A stretch of DNA of 64,000 nucleotides from Durusdinium trenchii (taxonomy: Eukaryota > Sar > Dinophyceae > Suessiales > Symbiodiniaceae): positions 688,023-752,022 of the forward strand of contig CAXAMN010023339.1 in assembly GCA_963970005.1 (NCBI GenBank), in the 5' to 3' direction. How positions within the stretch are numbered: the first letter of the stretch is position 1; every line of letters begins with the position of its first letter. The translations under genes and the position numbers were made by a program. The notes beneath the pieces were generated by a model, which made no database searches, was not told the origin of the DNA, and worked only from the letters and a program-made list of their open reading frames with translations. Shown here piece by piece: positions 20,900 through 33,145 of the stretch.

Positions 20900-23694
20900 C
20901 ATCATCCATCGCGGGTCACACAGTGGGAGATGCTTCAGGGGAGTGTTTTGTCAGTTAGATGGTGCAAGCATTACAATTACGACTATTGTTGTTTCCTTTG
21001 GCTTATGATTTTATGCGTATATATTAACACAATAACATAATACATATAACACATGTATCATTACATATTATTACTGGTACATTTTTGTGTATGTATATAT
21101 GCACATGTATGAATGCATGTATACACATATCTTCATGAACAGTGGCTCTTACTGGATAGAGGGGCAACCAAACTCTAGATGTGTTTTGTTCTGGCTTGAA
21201 TCAATTTTCTGCAGCATCAACCTGACATATGATTCAAGTTGTTTGCGCAAGTAAGGTGTCACAGGGGCAACCTACGTTCTTTGCCAGGGCTTTCTACCCC
21301 TTGACAAGAACTGGTATGCGACTGCAGTTTTTGGATGCCTTTGGTGCATTTTAGCCTTGGGCCATTTTTGCTACAAAGCTTCATGCAGGTCTCACAAATA
21401 AATCTCGTTTATTTTTTGTAGCTTTTTGTCTTGGCTGTCGTGGCTGAGCATACGGATCGACCTCGGAGAAAAAAAGATCAGATGCCTGACACTACGCTGC
21501 AACCAACGCAATGCAATGCCAGTCTCATGCAATAGAGAGGCAAGGCCAATTAGCTGAGGCTCGAGCTCTGGTGCCAAGTCGCCGGGTGGCCGAAAACAGC
21601 TCCGCTCAGGATGTGAAGTTCCAGGAGCGCTTGTTGAGACCTGTCGAAGACAGCAGGGGAGACTCAGACGGTGGGGGGGCCGCTGGTTCGAGGTTCCCAG
21701 CTGGGGGGAGGTTCCTGGTGAGGTCTCTATACTACATATATACTGTATAATATGTTAAGCTGGAAAACACTATATATATAATATGTTATGTGTCTTCCAC
21801 TATAGCAAATATATAATTATATATTTATGGAATCATATTTATATATACTGTATGTGGTTCAGGGAAACGGCCCCAAAACCATGTTCCTGCGCCACTGGTC
21901 AAGAGTCGAAGCACTAAACTACGACCCGGTGGTTGTCCCCATGCGCTTTTCACGTGATGAAGGGTGACATGATGTGACATGTACCTGCCTGGCGACCCAG
22001 GTCACTGGGCGAACGTGGCGAATGTGAAATCTCTTCAACACGCATGGCTTGTTGGACTTGAGGTCTCTTGATGCATAACTCCCCCATCTGAAGAGGTTTT
22101 TCAAGTTCTTAGTCAAAGAGGTCTACATGATGGAAGATCCTGACTGTCTACATAAGCGGGGAAGCCCCGGTCGACCTCAGGTCTCCGCAACCTGGCGACG
22201 TCGAATTCCTTTGAGGCGCCCGGTCCTCAGGACACTCGCCACTCCCGGTGTGCAGATGGATCTGAAGTCTGGACATGGATTCCAATGAAATGAGGTGGAG
22301 CCGAGCTGGCAGTTGAACTTCCTTTTGAAGATCATTTGGAACGACAGTTTGCGGCGGATAATTCTGCTACAGCTAGCAGCTGTAGCAGTCCTTTGCAAAT
22401 GGATCCATGATGGTAGAGGTGTAGAAGCTGACGCAAGGTTGCACCCCTTGTGAATCGCACCAAATCGCACTTAAATCATGTGCTTCCCTTGCCGTCCGAG
22501 GTGGCAGACCATGGTGGATCGGTGGAACATCCCTTACTTGGGCCGGGCTCGCCCGGCGCGTGGGACCCGTGGGACCCGTGGTACCCGTGGTCCCGTGGGA
22601 GCGCATTCCACGTTGGCAGTTGCTTCTTGGGGGCAAGACCAAACAGCTGAAGGAAATGTGGCGACCAGCCCATCAGTGGAACCAAGTGATCAAGAGCTTA
22701 TATAATTCATGTATACAATGCCGTTTTTTTTAAAACCATTACCTTGACATCTGATGCGGGACTCCGTGTCGGATGCTGTTTAGGAATGGATGTGATTCGC
22801 CGCTGTCTACCTTCATGTCTACCTAAAATGGTGTTTTCAGGAAGACCAACTCCTCCAGGTGGCGTTTTGGGAGACGTTTCTCTGGGGGGCTTGCAGCAAC
22901 CGGGTCCCTGGCTGCCCACTCTTTGGGCGCCATGTGCTCCATCCCAACCAGAGGCTCCCCAAAGCTGCCACTCTATTTAGCAGCTTCTGACGTGAGAGTG
23001 AATTTCAAGGTGCCCTCCCAGAACTGGCCGAACACTCTTGGGATTTGGCCGAGTCATCGTCCAGAAGCTCTCATGGGCAGTTTGCAGATGTTGGCCTACA
23101 GGAAAGGGTAATCGAGCTAAGACCAAAACCCAAAATGGATGTTAATAGTACAACCATCCAATTGAATTTTCAACCAGGTGTCCTTGCCGTGCCTCAATGG
23201 TTTCAGACATCTACGGGAGCATGCCCAGAGCTGAGGCCCACGCTACACTGGAGAGATCCTGCAAGACTTGGGTGTCCAGTTGTCAAGGCGGGATTGGCGC
23301 ACGACAATGGCCAGGGTGGGCCAGGGTGGTTTGAAGCTGGGATGCTAGTATTGTTTGCACTCCCTTAGAGCACCCACTACCTGACACTACTCAGAAGGCG
23401 GCGGGAGACATTCCTTGCCCGCCTCACAGAGCTTCTCAGGAGGTAGTTGGAGCCTTTGTGAGTTGACTCGTGCTGGTAGTGTTTTTTTCTCCGCATTCGT
23501 TTGAAAGGAAGCATGTAATTGATAGACTTCCAATGGGAGAATAGATCTACCGTGTATCTATCTATAGTTACGCCACCCTGCAGTGACACTTTAATGCGGT
23601 TTAGTGGGCACACACACAGACACACACACATATATATATATATATATACTGTATATAAACACATATACATATACATACAGAGTCATAACACAAC
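20900..23694. other. gene-poor stretch with scattered candidate exons
   Basis: Apart from the candidate at 21559-21670, a second exon-like open segment follows an acceptor at 23178 (reads RASMVSDIYGSMPRAEAHA) and a third GC-rich patch lies at 22500-22665, where GTGGGACCC repeats four times. TA tracts at 21000-21120 and 21725-21855 and a CA/TA tract at 23609-23650 are microsatellites. Nothing here can be assembled into a gene with confidence. Confidence 0.3.
21559..21670 (+). CDS. candidate exon, unknown protein
   Basis: Bounded by TAGCTGAG before 21559 and by G followed by GTGGGG after 21670. The frame reads RRVAENSSAQDVKFQERLL then RPVEDSRGDSD, hydrophilic and protein-like. Phase 0 in, phase 1 out. 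No match recognised. Confidence 0.35.
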
Positions 23695-23699
23695 TCAGA

Positions 23700-26410
23700 C
23701 AAATTTGCAATCAGCACTAGTAAGATGACAGCTCAGAGAAAAACTTCTATTTGAGCCATCATTGGCCATCATAGTTTGGCGGAAGAAGCATCGAATTTGG
23801 GTCTCACACCACCAAACCCGATCGAAGTGATAAGAACCAGGACCGCTGTGGTGAAATTCGTCGGACCGCTTCGTCAAAAGCACCACGCCACTATTGAAAC
23901 AGCAGTTCAATTGACGTTTTTGAGGACGCAATGCAGACATGGAAGTGGAACCCCCCCGTTTGTAGAGGAACATGGTCATTCCAGAGGCCTTCCACTTCAA
24001 AAGACATGTTTCAGAGAGAGTAGATCCGCACAAGCAGAGACTCCTATATAGGCAGTATGTGCTTGCTTTATCCAACCTGAAGGATGCTGCCATTATCGGT
24101 GTTTCTCGAGAAACCATGCACAGATTCCAAGGATCCATGCGTCTAAGTGAGGGTTTCGTCACATCTACTGTAAGTGAGGAAAAAACATCCCAACGCGTCG
24201 TGTTTCCGGAACTGATGTGACCGACCTGTGACGGTCGTTGTCCCATGCTCTTCCTTTTTTCGAACAACACGAAGCCCAAATCCGATAACACAAATGAAGT
24301 TATACTAAGTGAGCAAATTCATTTTTTTTCATTCTGGGCTTTCAGAGGTCTAAGACCGCAAGCGTGAAAAACATGCCTGAATTCAATCCATCTCTTCGAG
24401 ATCGTAACGTCGTCTCGCGAAGTCGGGCTGCATCTCGCCGGTCTCACTCGAGTAAGTGGCAAGCCGATCAAACTCAACAACAATGTCGCTCAACAAAGCA
24501 TCCTCAGTGGTCGAGCATGAAGGCATCTGATTCTGCAGAGTCAAAACATGACAAGCGGCAAAAGCACCATTCAACGCTGGTGGGTATTCCTTCGCAGCGG
24601 TGGTTTTCCAGGCCGTTGTGGCATCTTTGCCGGAGAGGACAGTGAGGTTCTGCCAGTCAACAGCGTTCTGGTACGGTTTGCACAACGCTGTAAATCGAGG
24701 GATGTGAGCAACCATCAAATGGGTCGGCTTTGCAGCCGGGGAGCCAAACCTAGCTTGCCACACCAAGTGTCGCTGAACATGAGGATGTTGCAACAATGCT
24801 ATCACCCAGGGCAATCTCCAAATGGAAGCGCGAGAACCTAACTTGGGCTCACGCGGATGCTCCAAAATGCTTGCAGTCCCAGCTATGGTGGCAGCCATAA
24901 ACAGTCGCAGCGAAACAAAAAGGAGGTAGCTAGAGATCCATAGCTGCTGGAGCTCAGCCTTCACGAGACCTTCCAACCCAAAAGGATGTAGGTGGTCCCG
25001 AAGTGGGCGGACTTCGCCCGGCAGGTGTCTCGCTTCACTCCAAGTTTCGCAGGGCGGGGCAATCAACAAAGCCACAACAGCACGTTGCGCAATCCACCGC
25101 AGAAGCTGTTGAACCAGAGCGGGTTTAGTGACATCATGGGAGTCACTCAAAGCTAGGTCAAGCATCAAAACATGTCCCCTCATGTCATATTGTTTTAAAA
25201 GCTGTTCAACCTGCGACTGGTAATCCCCTGGTCTCCTTCGCCCCGAAAAAACATATAAAAATATGCGGAAACTAAAGAAAGGTCGAGGCACAAATTGCGG
25301 CCAGGTCCACTTGGTCCGACGTTCCAGCTGCACCATTTCGGCCATACGTGCAGCGATCCAAGTATCCTCCAGCAAGTCATCCTGGGCTGTAGGGAACGAT
25401 GAAGCAGCTGGTCCATCCGGGGCCGTAGGCCAAAGCTGAACATGCGGCAACAGGTCATGAAAACAGGCATATGTCACATTCCATGGGGTGAGCAATTGCA
25501 GCAACAATGAATTGTCTTGCCACAAAAGGAGCGCCTCATGAAAACATCGTTGCTGATCAATAATGAACCAGTTGATGGAACCATCGGCTGGACACAAAAT
25601 TTCAAGCAGCTGTTGGACATACATGCCATGAAACGATCTGTCGTTCAACCCGGCCAAAACACCGAAGATATCGGCGGCTTCAAGCGATGGGCGAAGGCGT
25701 GCAATCCATAACTCTAAGTCACCAACGGCCAGTGGGGCACAAGGCCGGAGATCACGACTCGCTTGGGAATATGCAACCGTCCACGGCCAAGGACGCAAAG
25801 GGCCCTGGGCCTGACTCGATGGCCAACGATGTCGGCTACGTCTGTGCTGTCGTTTCGTAACCAATCGAGAGCTGGCAGCGTCGTGCTGGACTGCTTGGAG
25901 CTGTGCATTATCTAGGGGCGGGACTAGGGTGATTAACTTAAGCAGACAGCCTGTGCGGAAATACTTGAGGTGATGCAACACGGAGTCTCTATGGTCATAA
26001 ATGCGAAGACAGGCCCGACAGACATTCGAGCTGGTGTACCGTTGGGCCAAATTAACAGCTCGATGCTTCTGAAAGGCATGGGCTCCCATGGCACGAAGAG
26101 ATTCAAACATCTTTCCACAGTCGGGACATTCAAACTTGCGATCTATGGGCGGGGGGGTGAGCAAATTCCTTCCATATGAAAACACGCCGAAAAGAGTCTA
26201 GGTGTTTTTTCTTTTAGCGTTGGAATTCTAGGGGGTTTAGCTTGCCACCAGCCTTGACCTACTGCAACTCTAGACAAGATACTGTAGTGCTTGGCCAGCC
26301 CAAGCCGACCCAGGCCAGTCAGACAGCAAATGCGACAGCGGCCACATGAGCAAAACAGAGGGCATGAGAGGGCGGCGGTTCCATGGGACGATGCATTGAG
26401 AGACATGGGT
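23700..26410 (-). mobile_element. 5'-truncated LINE copy
   Basis: Contains the 600-codon zinc-finger/PPCETW frame and a frameshifted stretch upstream of it. The 23700-24382 part lies 3' of the stop codon and may be its untranslated tail, although no poly-A or target duplication is evident. Opposite in strand to the host genes. Confidence 0.55.
24383..26185 (-). CDS. LINE ORF2 C-terminal remnant: zinc fingers plus methyltransferase-like domain, 600 aa
   Basis: A minus-strand frame of 600 codons. Residues 18-41 form a C2H2 finger (FECPDCGKMFESLRAMGAH, then HAFQKH) followed by a second Cys/His cluster at 56-80 (VCRACLRIYDHRDSVLHH). Residues 300-560 form an alpha/beta domain with YVFSGRRRPGDY (311-322), IAPPCETWSEAR (375-386) and ILEHPREP (440-447). 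These sit where motif I (FSG), motif IV (PPCQPWS) and motif VI (EN) sit in cytosine-5 methyltransferases, but with Glu for Gln after the cysteine and EHP for EN. A domain of this type is common at the C terminus of dinoflagellate LINE proteins. The reverse transcriptase is gone: a TAG lies five codons upstream and coding potential continues in another frame (26406-26143), so the copy is 5'-truncated and decayed. Confidence 0.7.
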   Translation of the reverse strand: MFSYGRNLLTPPPIDRKFECPDCGKMFESLRAMGAHAFQKHRAVNLAQRYTSSNVCRACLRIYDHRDSVLHHLKYFRTGCLLKLITLVPPLDNAQLQAVQHDAASSRLVTKRQHRRSRHRWPSSQAQGPLRPWPWTVAYSQASRDLRPCAPLAVGDLELWIARLRPSLEAADIFGVLAGLNDRSFHGMYVQQLLEILCPADGSINWFIIDQQRCFHEALLLWQDNSLLLQLLTPWNVTYACFHDLLPHVQLWPTAPDGPAASSFPTAQDDLLEDTWIAARMAEMVQLERRTKWTWPQFVPRPFFSFRIFLYVFSGRRRPGDYQSQVEQLLKQYDMRGHVLMLDLALSDSHDVTKPALVQQLLRWIAQRAVVALLIAPPCETWSEARHLPGEVRPLRDHLHPFGLEGLVKAELQQLWISSYLLFVSLRLFMAATIAGTASILEHPREPKLGSRASIWRLPWVIALLQHPHVQRHLVWQARFGSPAAKPTHLMVAHIPRFTALCKPYQNAVDWQNLTVLSGKDATTAWKTTAAKEYPPALNGAFAACHVLTLQNQMPSCSTTEDALLSDIVVEFDRLATYSSETGEMQPDFARRRYDLEEMD

Positions 26411-27183
26411 GTTAGGGAGCCTTCCGGTTAGACCCCGTGGAAGAAGGGAAATCAACTAAATCCCATTGGTTTGGGTCTCCCCAGTAAATGCGCACCCACT
26501 GTGAATCCTGGACATCTTCGAGGTTTGCCGGACATCGAATGACCACGCTGTTTTGGAATGATGTCCAGCATGCGCCATGTATGTATATATTTGGATGTAC
26601 GTGTATTAAATGTATATATATATATACTGGTGACTTAGAAAATATTGGCTCGGTCGGTTTGGATGGCCCACTCCTGAGTCAACCGAATGTTGAAACAGCA
26701 TGCTTAACCCCCGCCAGAGAGAAAAAATCATGTCATTGAACAGCGAGTATTGGTCATAATGATCACACAACACAGGGGTTTTGAACAAAGCTGTCCAGCA
26801 CAAGTCCTTGGGTTTTGCCCGCCCTGAATCCTTGCTTTTCATTGTTTTTAGTTGTTTTTAGGTTGCTTTAGCACTTGCTCCAGAAGTCCTAGTTTGTAGC
26901 AGGCTGATCACTTAGGACAAATGACAAATGTGCTTTCTAACAGATTCCCATGCCTTGATGACTTGGGATTCTCTCATTTCAGCGCTATCTCCGTGATCCC
27001 CAGGTTCGTCGTCGTAGCGCCCTCGTCGGAAGCCCGTCTAAGCCCGGACTGCCCTGGATCTGTTGGGTGCCATGACTGCAGGTGGAAAGGCAATCATAGG
27101 TGGCAGCAGCTGATTGATTGAAGTTCAGTCTTCTTGATGACTGAAGACAGTGCGGGCGTTTCTGAAAGACTGCCTGCCCTGCA

Positions 27184-27300
27184 ATGGAAACGGTGCGGGG
27201 TGCGGGCCCCAAGGAGGCACAGCTAGCTCTCATGAGGCGTTGTGGGTCAGGCTTTGAGGCTTCGAGCAACACTCGCATGAAGAAAGAAGTCCAACCGGTC
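27184..27300 (+). CDS. candidate first exon, unknown protein
   Basis: Opens with ATG and reads METVRGAGPKEAQLALMRR, then CGSGFEASSNTRMKKEVQP, until GTCTAG, which would be a GT donor in phase 0. It may be the 5' exon of gene B, but the phase of the next exon found (28088) does not match directly, so at least one exon would be missing between them. Confidence 0.35.
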
Positions 27301-27445
27301 TAGTCAACACCCCAACAAGTAGCAAGGAACACACACACAGTCACCCGGGAACAAGGCCAACACTGTAGGCTGTAGGTACTGTAGGAGTTGTACCCGACCT
27401 CAAGATCGTAAAGAACTGTGGAGTGAATGCGTCCTTGCTATATAC

Positions 27446-27600
27446 TAGTAGCGTCCTGTTCCTAGTAGTAAGGCCAAGCTCCTAGTAGCAATGCCCTTTG
27501 TTACTAGTAGCTTCTAGTTCCTAGTAGTAAGGCCAAGAGCTACTAGTAGCGTCCTTGCTCCTAGTAGCAATGCTGCTTGTTAGTACTGTAGTAGCTTCTT
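27446..27600. repeat. CTAGTAG dispersed minisatellite, locus 1
   Basis: About seven imperfect units of 20-24 bp built on CTAGTAG(C/T)AA and its complement, joined by GCNNTTGTT/GGCCAAG links. The same family appears at 33712-33787 and 48359-48427 and nowhere else I can see. Confidence 0.75.
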
Positions 27601-28087
27601 CTTCCTTTCTGAATATTCCTTTTGGTCCACCCCCCTGGTCAGAGCCATGGCAAAAAATGGCCTCTCCGCGCTCCAGGCAAGCTGTAAGGAAGTGGGTGTG
27701 AGATGTTTGACCGACCGATGGTGTGCTAGCCAATGATGTATTTTAGTCAGTATAGAGATGTAGTGTGTAGTCGTTCAAGATGACATGAAGGAGCCGCGGA
27801 GCCGAGCTGCAGATTGGGAGGGGGGCAACCAAGGTTGTTCGGGACTACAAAGGTTGATCTGACTTGAGTGACCAATTGTTGCATCACCCTACAGGCATGC
27901 TGCAACAGCACCTCCCCAAAGAATCAATGGTTATATATACAACACATCTTTACCATCTAAAAAGGAGTGTAAGGCGCTTGCAGGATGCACCAGGACGTCA
28001 ACAAACCATGGGTCTCACGACGTGCCACAGAGTGCAACAGACACCACCCACCAGGCCCGTCTCGACCCTTGCGGTGCTTCGCGGCAG

Positions 28088-30521
28088 GTCTGATTTGAAC
28101 GCCGCCTGGCCCGCCTGGGCCAATGCTGCCCAGGAGCTCCTTGGTGCCAGCTGTGAGCACCATCGCCAATCGGGCTGGACTGGAAGAAGCATAGATCCAA
28201 CAAAAGCACCAGCATCAAGCACAATCACATACAGTAGCCCAAAGCGGTTGGCTTGGAAGACCTGTGTGTTTGTTTCGTGTGGTGCTGCTTTGGTGCGCAT
28301 GATGGGTAGTAAGAATACTGTTGACCATTGTACCTGGCCATACCTAGGAATGCCTCGGCTAACGCGGATTGCGCCACCGGAGGATGCCCTTCACCTCCAA
28401 GGTCTGCAGGGGCCGCCTTCCGGAAAGCGGCGGACGCTGCGCGGGTGCATGCCGGGCAGGCGCGGAGCGAGTCCCTGGTGGCCCCCAGAAAGCGGTGAAA
28501 GCATCAATGGGGAAATCCGTGCCACCGTTGAAGTGACGCGGTTCACATACTATGTTGATATATTTTTGCATATTATATATTTTGCAGAACATGTAGCGGT
28601 ACACATATATACAATTATTATATATATACGATGTTTTTAGTGTATTATATACACTCATATCTATAGATCTATATACATATATCACTATATATATACACAC
28701 ATATATTTGTGTGAGTATGAGACCAGGGGCCGAAGCGATTGGACACTTGTGCCGTGGAACGAAACAGGAAGGTTTTCCGAATTGTGGCTGGAAGACAGGC
28801 GGTTCGACCAGGTGGGCCTCTTTGCATGTTCCATACCAAAACTCTCTCCAAGAGTTATCAAACCCTTTTGCTGAGTAGAGCCTATAGTTGAAATGGTTGG
28901 TTCTTGACAACCTATGGAGTTTCCCAGTAAGTGATGTCGGACGTCCAGGTGAAGGCTGCGGTGGACAGCCAGGCCTGTAACTGCTTGCTCTTGTACTGAT
29001 ACTGCGCGAGCAGTGGGGGTTGCGAGCAGTGGGAGGTGCTGCCAAAAGGGCAGGCCTGGAAGATAATGGGGGTTCTTTAGGTGGACATGGCAGGTATGGC
29101 GTTGTTTCGTAAGGATCAGGAGCGTGGCCACAAGGTTTTCAGTCGATAGCAGTAGTGCAACCCTATGAACATCTATGAACTGCAGACGAAAAGTCTGAAA
29201 TATAGGGTCAGGGTCAGTCAATTCTTGTTTTGTCAGTTAGCTTACTGGTTGCTTGTAATTGGATGACATTTTGAGGTGCATTCACTCCTTGTGATGACAC
29301 CACCAGCCCGGCGTTTCTGCTCTAGGTCTGGCCAGGACTGCCTCCCACAGGTGGAGCTGCCAGCGTTCGCTGCCGTGTGGATTTGAGCGATTCCAAGTTC
29401 CAAAGGAGTGGTTTTGTTCGTCCCATGCAGTGAGTGGATCATGCTTTGGGCGCCCCGAAACCCCTCCAAGTTCGGCACTCCGACATGGAGCTGCTAGGAA
29501 AACGACATTCCTCGCATTTGCTCATTGAGTGTGGTCTAAAAACTAGGCTTGACATGAGCAGGTAAGACCCTCACTGCCAGGAAGATAATCAGACCTTTGG
29601 TCCACGCTCTATTTGGGCTGATTCAGAATCCTGGCTGGTGTAGAACTGCATAACAACTCCCAAGGATCTTCGGGTTGAGAGCACCTTTGGGAAAAAGAAC
29701 AGATCGCATTCGTGGACTGCCATGCACGAGCTGTATTGGACACCCCTTGGAAGGTCCAGCAAACAAGACTTGAAGTGCATTAACTAAGCCTTGGGGAGGT
29801 TAATCTGGAGTCGGTCCCAATTTTTGTGCATCTTAGAATCTTGGTCCAGAGATTCCCAAAAGCTTGCCCGACGCCTCCACCTCGCAGTGGCTCACCCTGG
29901 GCGCGCGGAAAGACGCGCTTCTTCCGCGCGGAAAGACGCGCGTTTGGTCGCGGGCGCCACACGTGGCGCCGGTGGCACCAAAAGATGGGCCAAGTGGTGT
30001 CCAACTCACCACATTTGCAAACCTGTAGCCATCTCGGACGCTCGGCGTGTGGCTCTTCCGGTCGCTTGGGAATCGCCTGGGGTGCGGCTGTTTTTGGTTG
30101 AGTGAGGCCTCATTACGCCTGGGGCGTTCAGGGAACTCCAAGTGCCCCACATGACCACGAAACACGGAGTGGCTGCACGAACCGGCAGGTCCGATGATTT
30201 CCTCCACGCTTGGGGGTAAGAAAGGCCATTGATTGGAACACATATTGGAACACCATGTGAAACACCATTTTTGGTAAAATTGGATCCCATCCATCTTCCC
30301 ACCTCCGCCCTCCAGGAATCTGTGACCCCAACCTGAGCACCGTCCGTGTGGACTTCCCCGTGCAGCGCGTGGAGACCACCGCAGCCGACGCGCAACTGGT
30401 GCCCACGGCGCGCGTGATGCGAAAGGCCTTGGCGCAGAAGCACACTGGACCGGACCGAGGCCGGGAGTATCGCACATTGGGATCAAGGAATCCCTACTAC
30501 AAGTCCAGTCTGACCCAGTAA
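28088..30521 (+). CDS. spliced gene B, alanine/arginine-rich protein of unknown function (3' part)
   Basis: Exons: 28088-28152 (NAAWPAWANAAQELLGAS; donor GTGAGC); 28410-28494 (FRKAADAARVHAGQARSES; donor GTGAAA); 29888-about 30060 (PWARGKTRFFRAERRAFG); 30316-30521 (STVRVDFPVQRVETTAADA, ending NPYYKSSLTQ and TAA). Exon phases fit at 28152/28410 and 28494/29888, and at 30060/30316 if the donor GTCGCT at 30061 is used. The final exon is the best supported: clean acceptor CGCCCTCCAG, protein-like throughout, natural stop. The 328-codon frame on the other strand here is antisense. No domain recognised; the 5' end is not fixed. Confidence 0.55.
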
Positions 30522-30737
30522 AGCCTGCGTCCGTGACCTTCTTGAATCGTGTTTTTGTATGACCCACGTCAGTAAAATGAGGTCGTTGAGCTTGTAGGGC
30601 ATTGACGGACTTGACGGACAGTAACTGGGGTCCAATGTGACACAGCTCTTTGGGGGGGAGAAGAAGATCTGAAGACCCCAACCCTCGAAGCATCTCATCT
30701 TCCCTATTGCACCCGCCAAGCCACGACCTTTGCCCAG

Positions 30738-32126
30738 GCATGCTGGCCAAGGCAGAGTGGGAACGACAGCTTCGGGCGAGGATCGAGGAAAAACAACGGG
30801 AAGAGCTGGACAAAGCCACCGTGCCTTGGGTTTGACCGGACCGTCAGCTGATTCTGCTCCCCCCAAAGCCGGCGGATCACTGCCACCTCAGAAGGTGCGA
30901 CTGGGCCCGACGCAGGCGCCTAAAAATGTACCGTAGTCTCCAATCACCGTACCCCAGAAGGCGCGCGAATCGGATCCATAGGGCAAAATTCCAGCCATCT
31001 TCTTGACGGGATGGGCGGGTCCAACACCCAGAGGTTCCAAAACCAGATGTTCGAACCAACAAGGGAGCGGTGAAACAACGCATAAGTAGACGAAGGGCCA
31101 TATGGACCCCGGATTGAAACTTCCGTATGGTTGAGTGTTGACATGTGGTTCAATGACACGCTGGGCTGGCTGAATCCAACCATATATTAGCAAACATCGT
31201 ACAGGCTCTTTTCTTTACGCCAAGTGCGGAATCATCCTGGGGGGATTCTTGTAACCAGTGCGTGTGGGAAGTGTTACGACTGCCTATATACCTTGGGATA
31301 GTTGACAAGGGGTTCAATGTATATATGATGTGTTCCAATCTTCCCTTTCGTTCAAGCCAATGGTGTGGGACGACCTCATGGCCTAGGATGAGGTGCCTGT
31401 GGAGTTACAGAGGAACGAGGAGAGGCAGAAAGCGTTAGATGCCATCCAACAAGATGCTCGGAAAAAAAAAAGAACAATGAAAGTGGGATGGGGAGGGGGC
31501 TACTGACTGAGATTCTCAGCAAATTGGACACTCCAAGAGCGGGGGTCCTGCGACGGACATTGCCTGTGAACAGGGGACTGTTTCTTTTCTTGGGTTGAGA
31601 TCAGTAGTGATCGTGCACTTCGTAATATTGAAGTCCTCCGTATCAGGCGGTGCATTTCATGATTTTTCCGACACATTCATGGTTGCTTTGCTGGGTTTGT
31701 CTCAGTAATGTTGGCTTTTGATGAATATAACCCCCCGAGACATGGATTGTAAAGCCTTTTCAGGCCTGGGAGATTGAAATATAATCCAAGAGACATATGC
31801 TGCATGAATTGCAGCCACATGGTCCATGTTATTGTATGTGTTTCGTAGAGGATTCGCTGGGATTGTGATGCCTGATCTATTTCAACATGGTCAAAGAGGG
31901 GGGAGGTTTGAGGATTAAAGACCTATATATACTTAATCAGATTCTGGTCAGTGGAAGCTTAAAGAATTCCCGGCTGACACAGGGTGAAGAAAGAGCCGGC
32001 ACTGCTCCTAAGGACATGAATGGAGGACTTTTGCTATGTGATCGTTCTCACATCCCATCCCTCAAGGAGGAGGATGAAGACTCGAGCGAGGAGGAGACCA
32101 AGGAGCAGCTGAAGGAGCGCACTTGA
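30738..32126 (+). CDS. spliced gene C, small charged coiled-coil protein, about 81 aa
   Basis: Three exons, all in phase 0: 30738-30829 (ATG at 30740; KAEWERQLRARIEEKQREE), 31387-31482 (VELQRNEERQKALDAIQQD then KKKR), 32067-32126 (EEDEDSSEEETKEQLKE, stop TGA). Introns 30830-31386 (GTTTGA...CCTAG) and 31483-32066 (GTGGGA...CTCAAG). The product would be a single charged alpha helix, basic in the middle and acidic at the end. The sequence just before the ATG (GACCTTTGCCCAG then GC-ATG) is a good acceptor, so it could be a spliced-leader trans-splicing site, which would make this the true first exon; the previous gene ends only 216 bp upstream. Function unknown. Confidence 0.6.
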
Positions 32127-33145
32127 ATATCACATTTGGCTCAGTGTGAGGCACGTTGAAGTGTTCATCAGACAGATACTGTTTCATCCGATTCGTCTGT
32201 GTTACTAGTATGTTTGGACAACTGATTGATGAGCTTGGTGTTGGACATGCAGCAAACCCTGCACCGTAAATTGCAACAGTATACTATAATCCTCCGTTTG
32301 CTGGTGGAACCCTAACATACGGTGGATGTTCACCTTGATTGCATTTCGACACAACAATGACTTGATCCCTGTGGCTACAACATGGTACAACTTTTTTGGG
32401 GAAGGTGGTTGGGGTGGGTGCTAGGGGGGTCTAAACATTTTCTGTGGAGGTGGTTGCGGGTGTAGGGGGCCTATGGTCACTTTCAATTGATTAGTTCAAG
32501 GGAATATCTGCAGAAACCATGGGCCTTCACCCCCCAGAACTATCCCATACCCGTCTCAAGTCAATTCTGGGACACTTGATTTGCACTCCAAACGTCCGCG
32601 GACGCCCGGCTGATCACATCGACCAAAGCCGTCGAGCTGCAGCTGAGGACTCCAAAGTCTTGGTGGCCGTGGACTCGCAATTCACGACTCAGGAGGGAAG
32701 GATGGATGGAAGATGATGGAAGAAAAGAAGGAGTTGTATGGGTATGCAATTGAATAGGCAGACCTCCAGCTAATGGCTTTGGGATGGTTTTGGTCTATTT
32801 TCCTTTTCCAGTTGCATGATCAGAAGTGGTTGTTTGTTGAGTTGATGTCGTCTTGTTCGCTTGCCAAAGATCTGCACCAATTCCCAACTGGTAGTTTATG
32901 TTGGGTTAAACCTTTGTCGGTGGGTGGTGATCCTTCAAGTAGTTGGAATCCACCATCTTAAACCTCTCTCAGCATCTCAGCAGGCTTGCTTAGCCCAAAA
33001 TTGGCCCAGAAAGACTTTTGGGTCAGCAGAAGACAGCTGTTGTTCTTCAGCGCCACCATGAGCGAAGAACCATGAGCACAAGTTGGGCGTGCGCACAGGG
33101 ACGAACTACGGCAGATGAACTGATGACTCTAGACTTGGCAAGTCA

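Noticed and set aside
21350..21375. Dinoflagellate spliced-leader relic (GGGCCATTTTTGCT...)
   Set aside because: Too many mismatches to the conserved leader and not next to any coding start.
22550..22610. Collagen-like protein (GTRGTRGTRG)
   Set aside because: Produced by four GTGGGACCC repeats only; flanking frame has no Gly-X-Y pattern.
29833..30819. 328-codon minus-strand ORF
   Set aside because: It lies antisense to the terminal exons of gene B, which are bounded by splice sites and a natural stop; its composition is Ser/Pro/Arg-rich with no domain. GC-rich plus-strand exons leave the antisense frame open.
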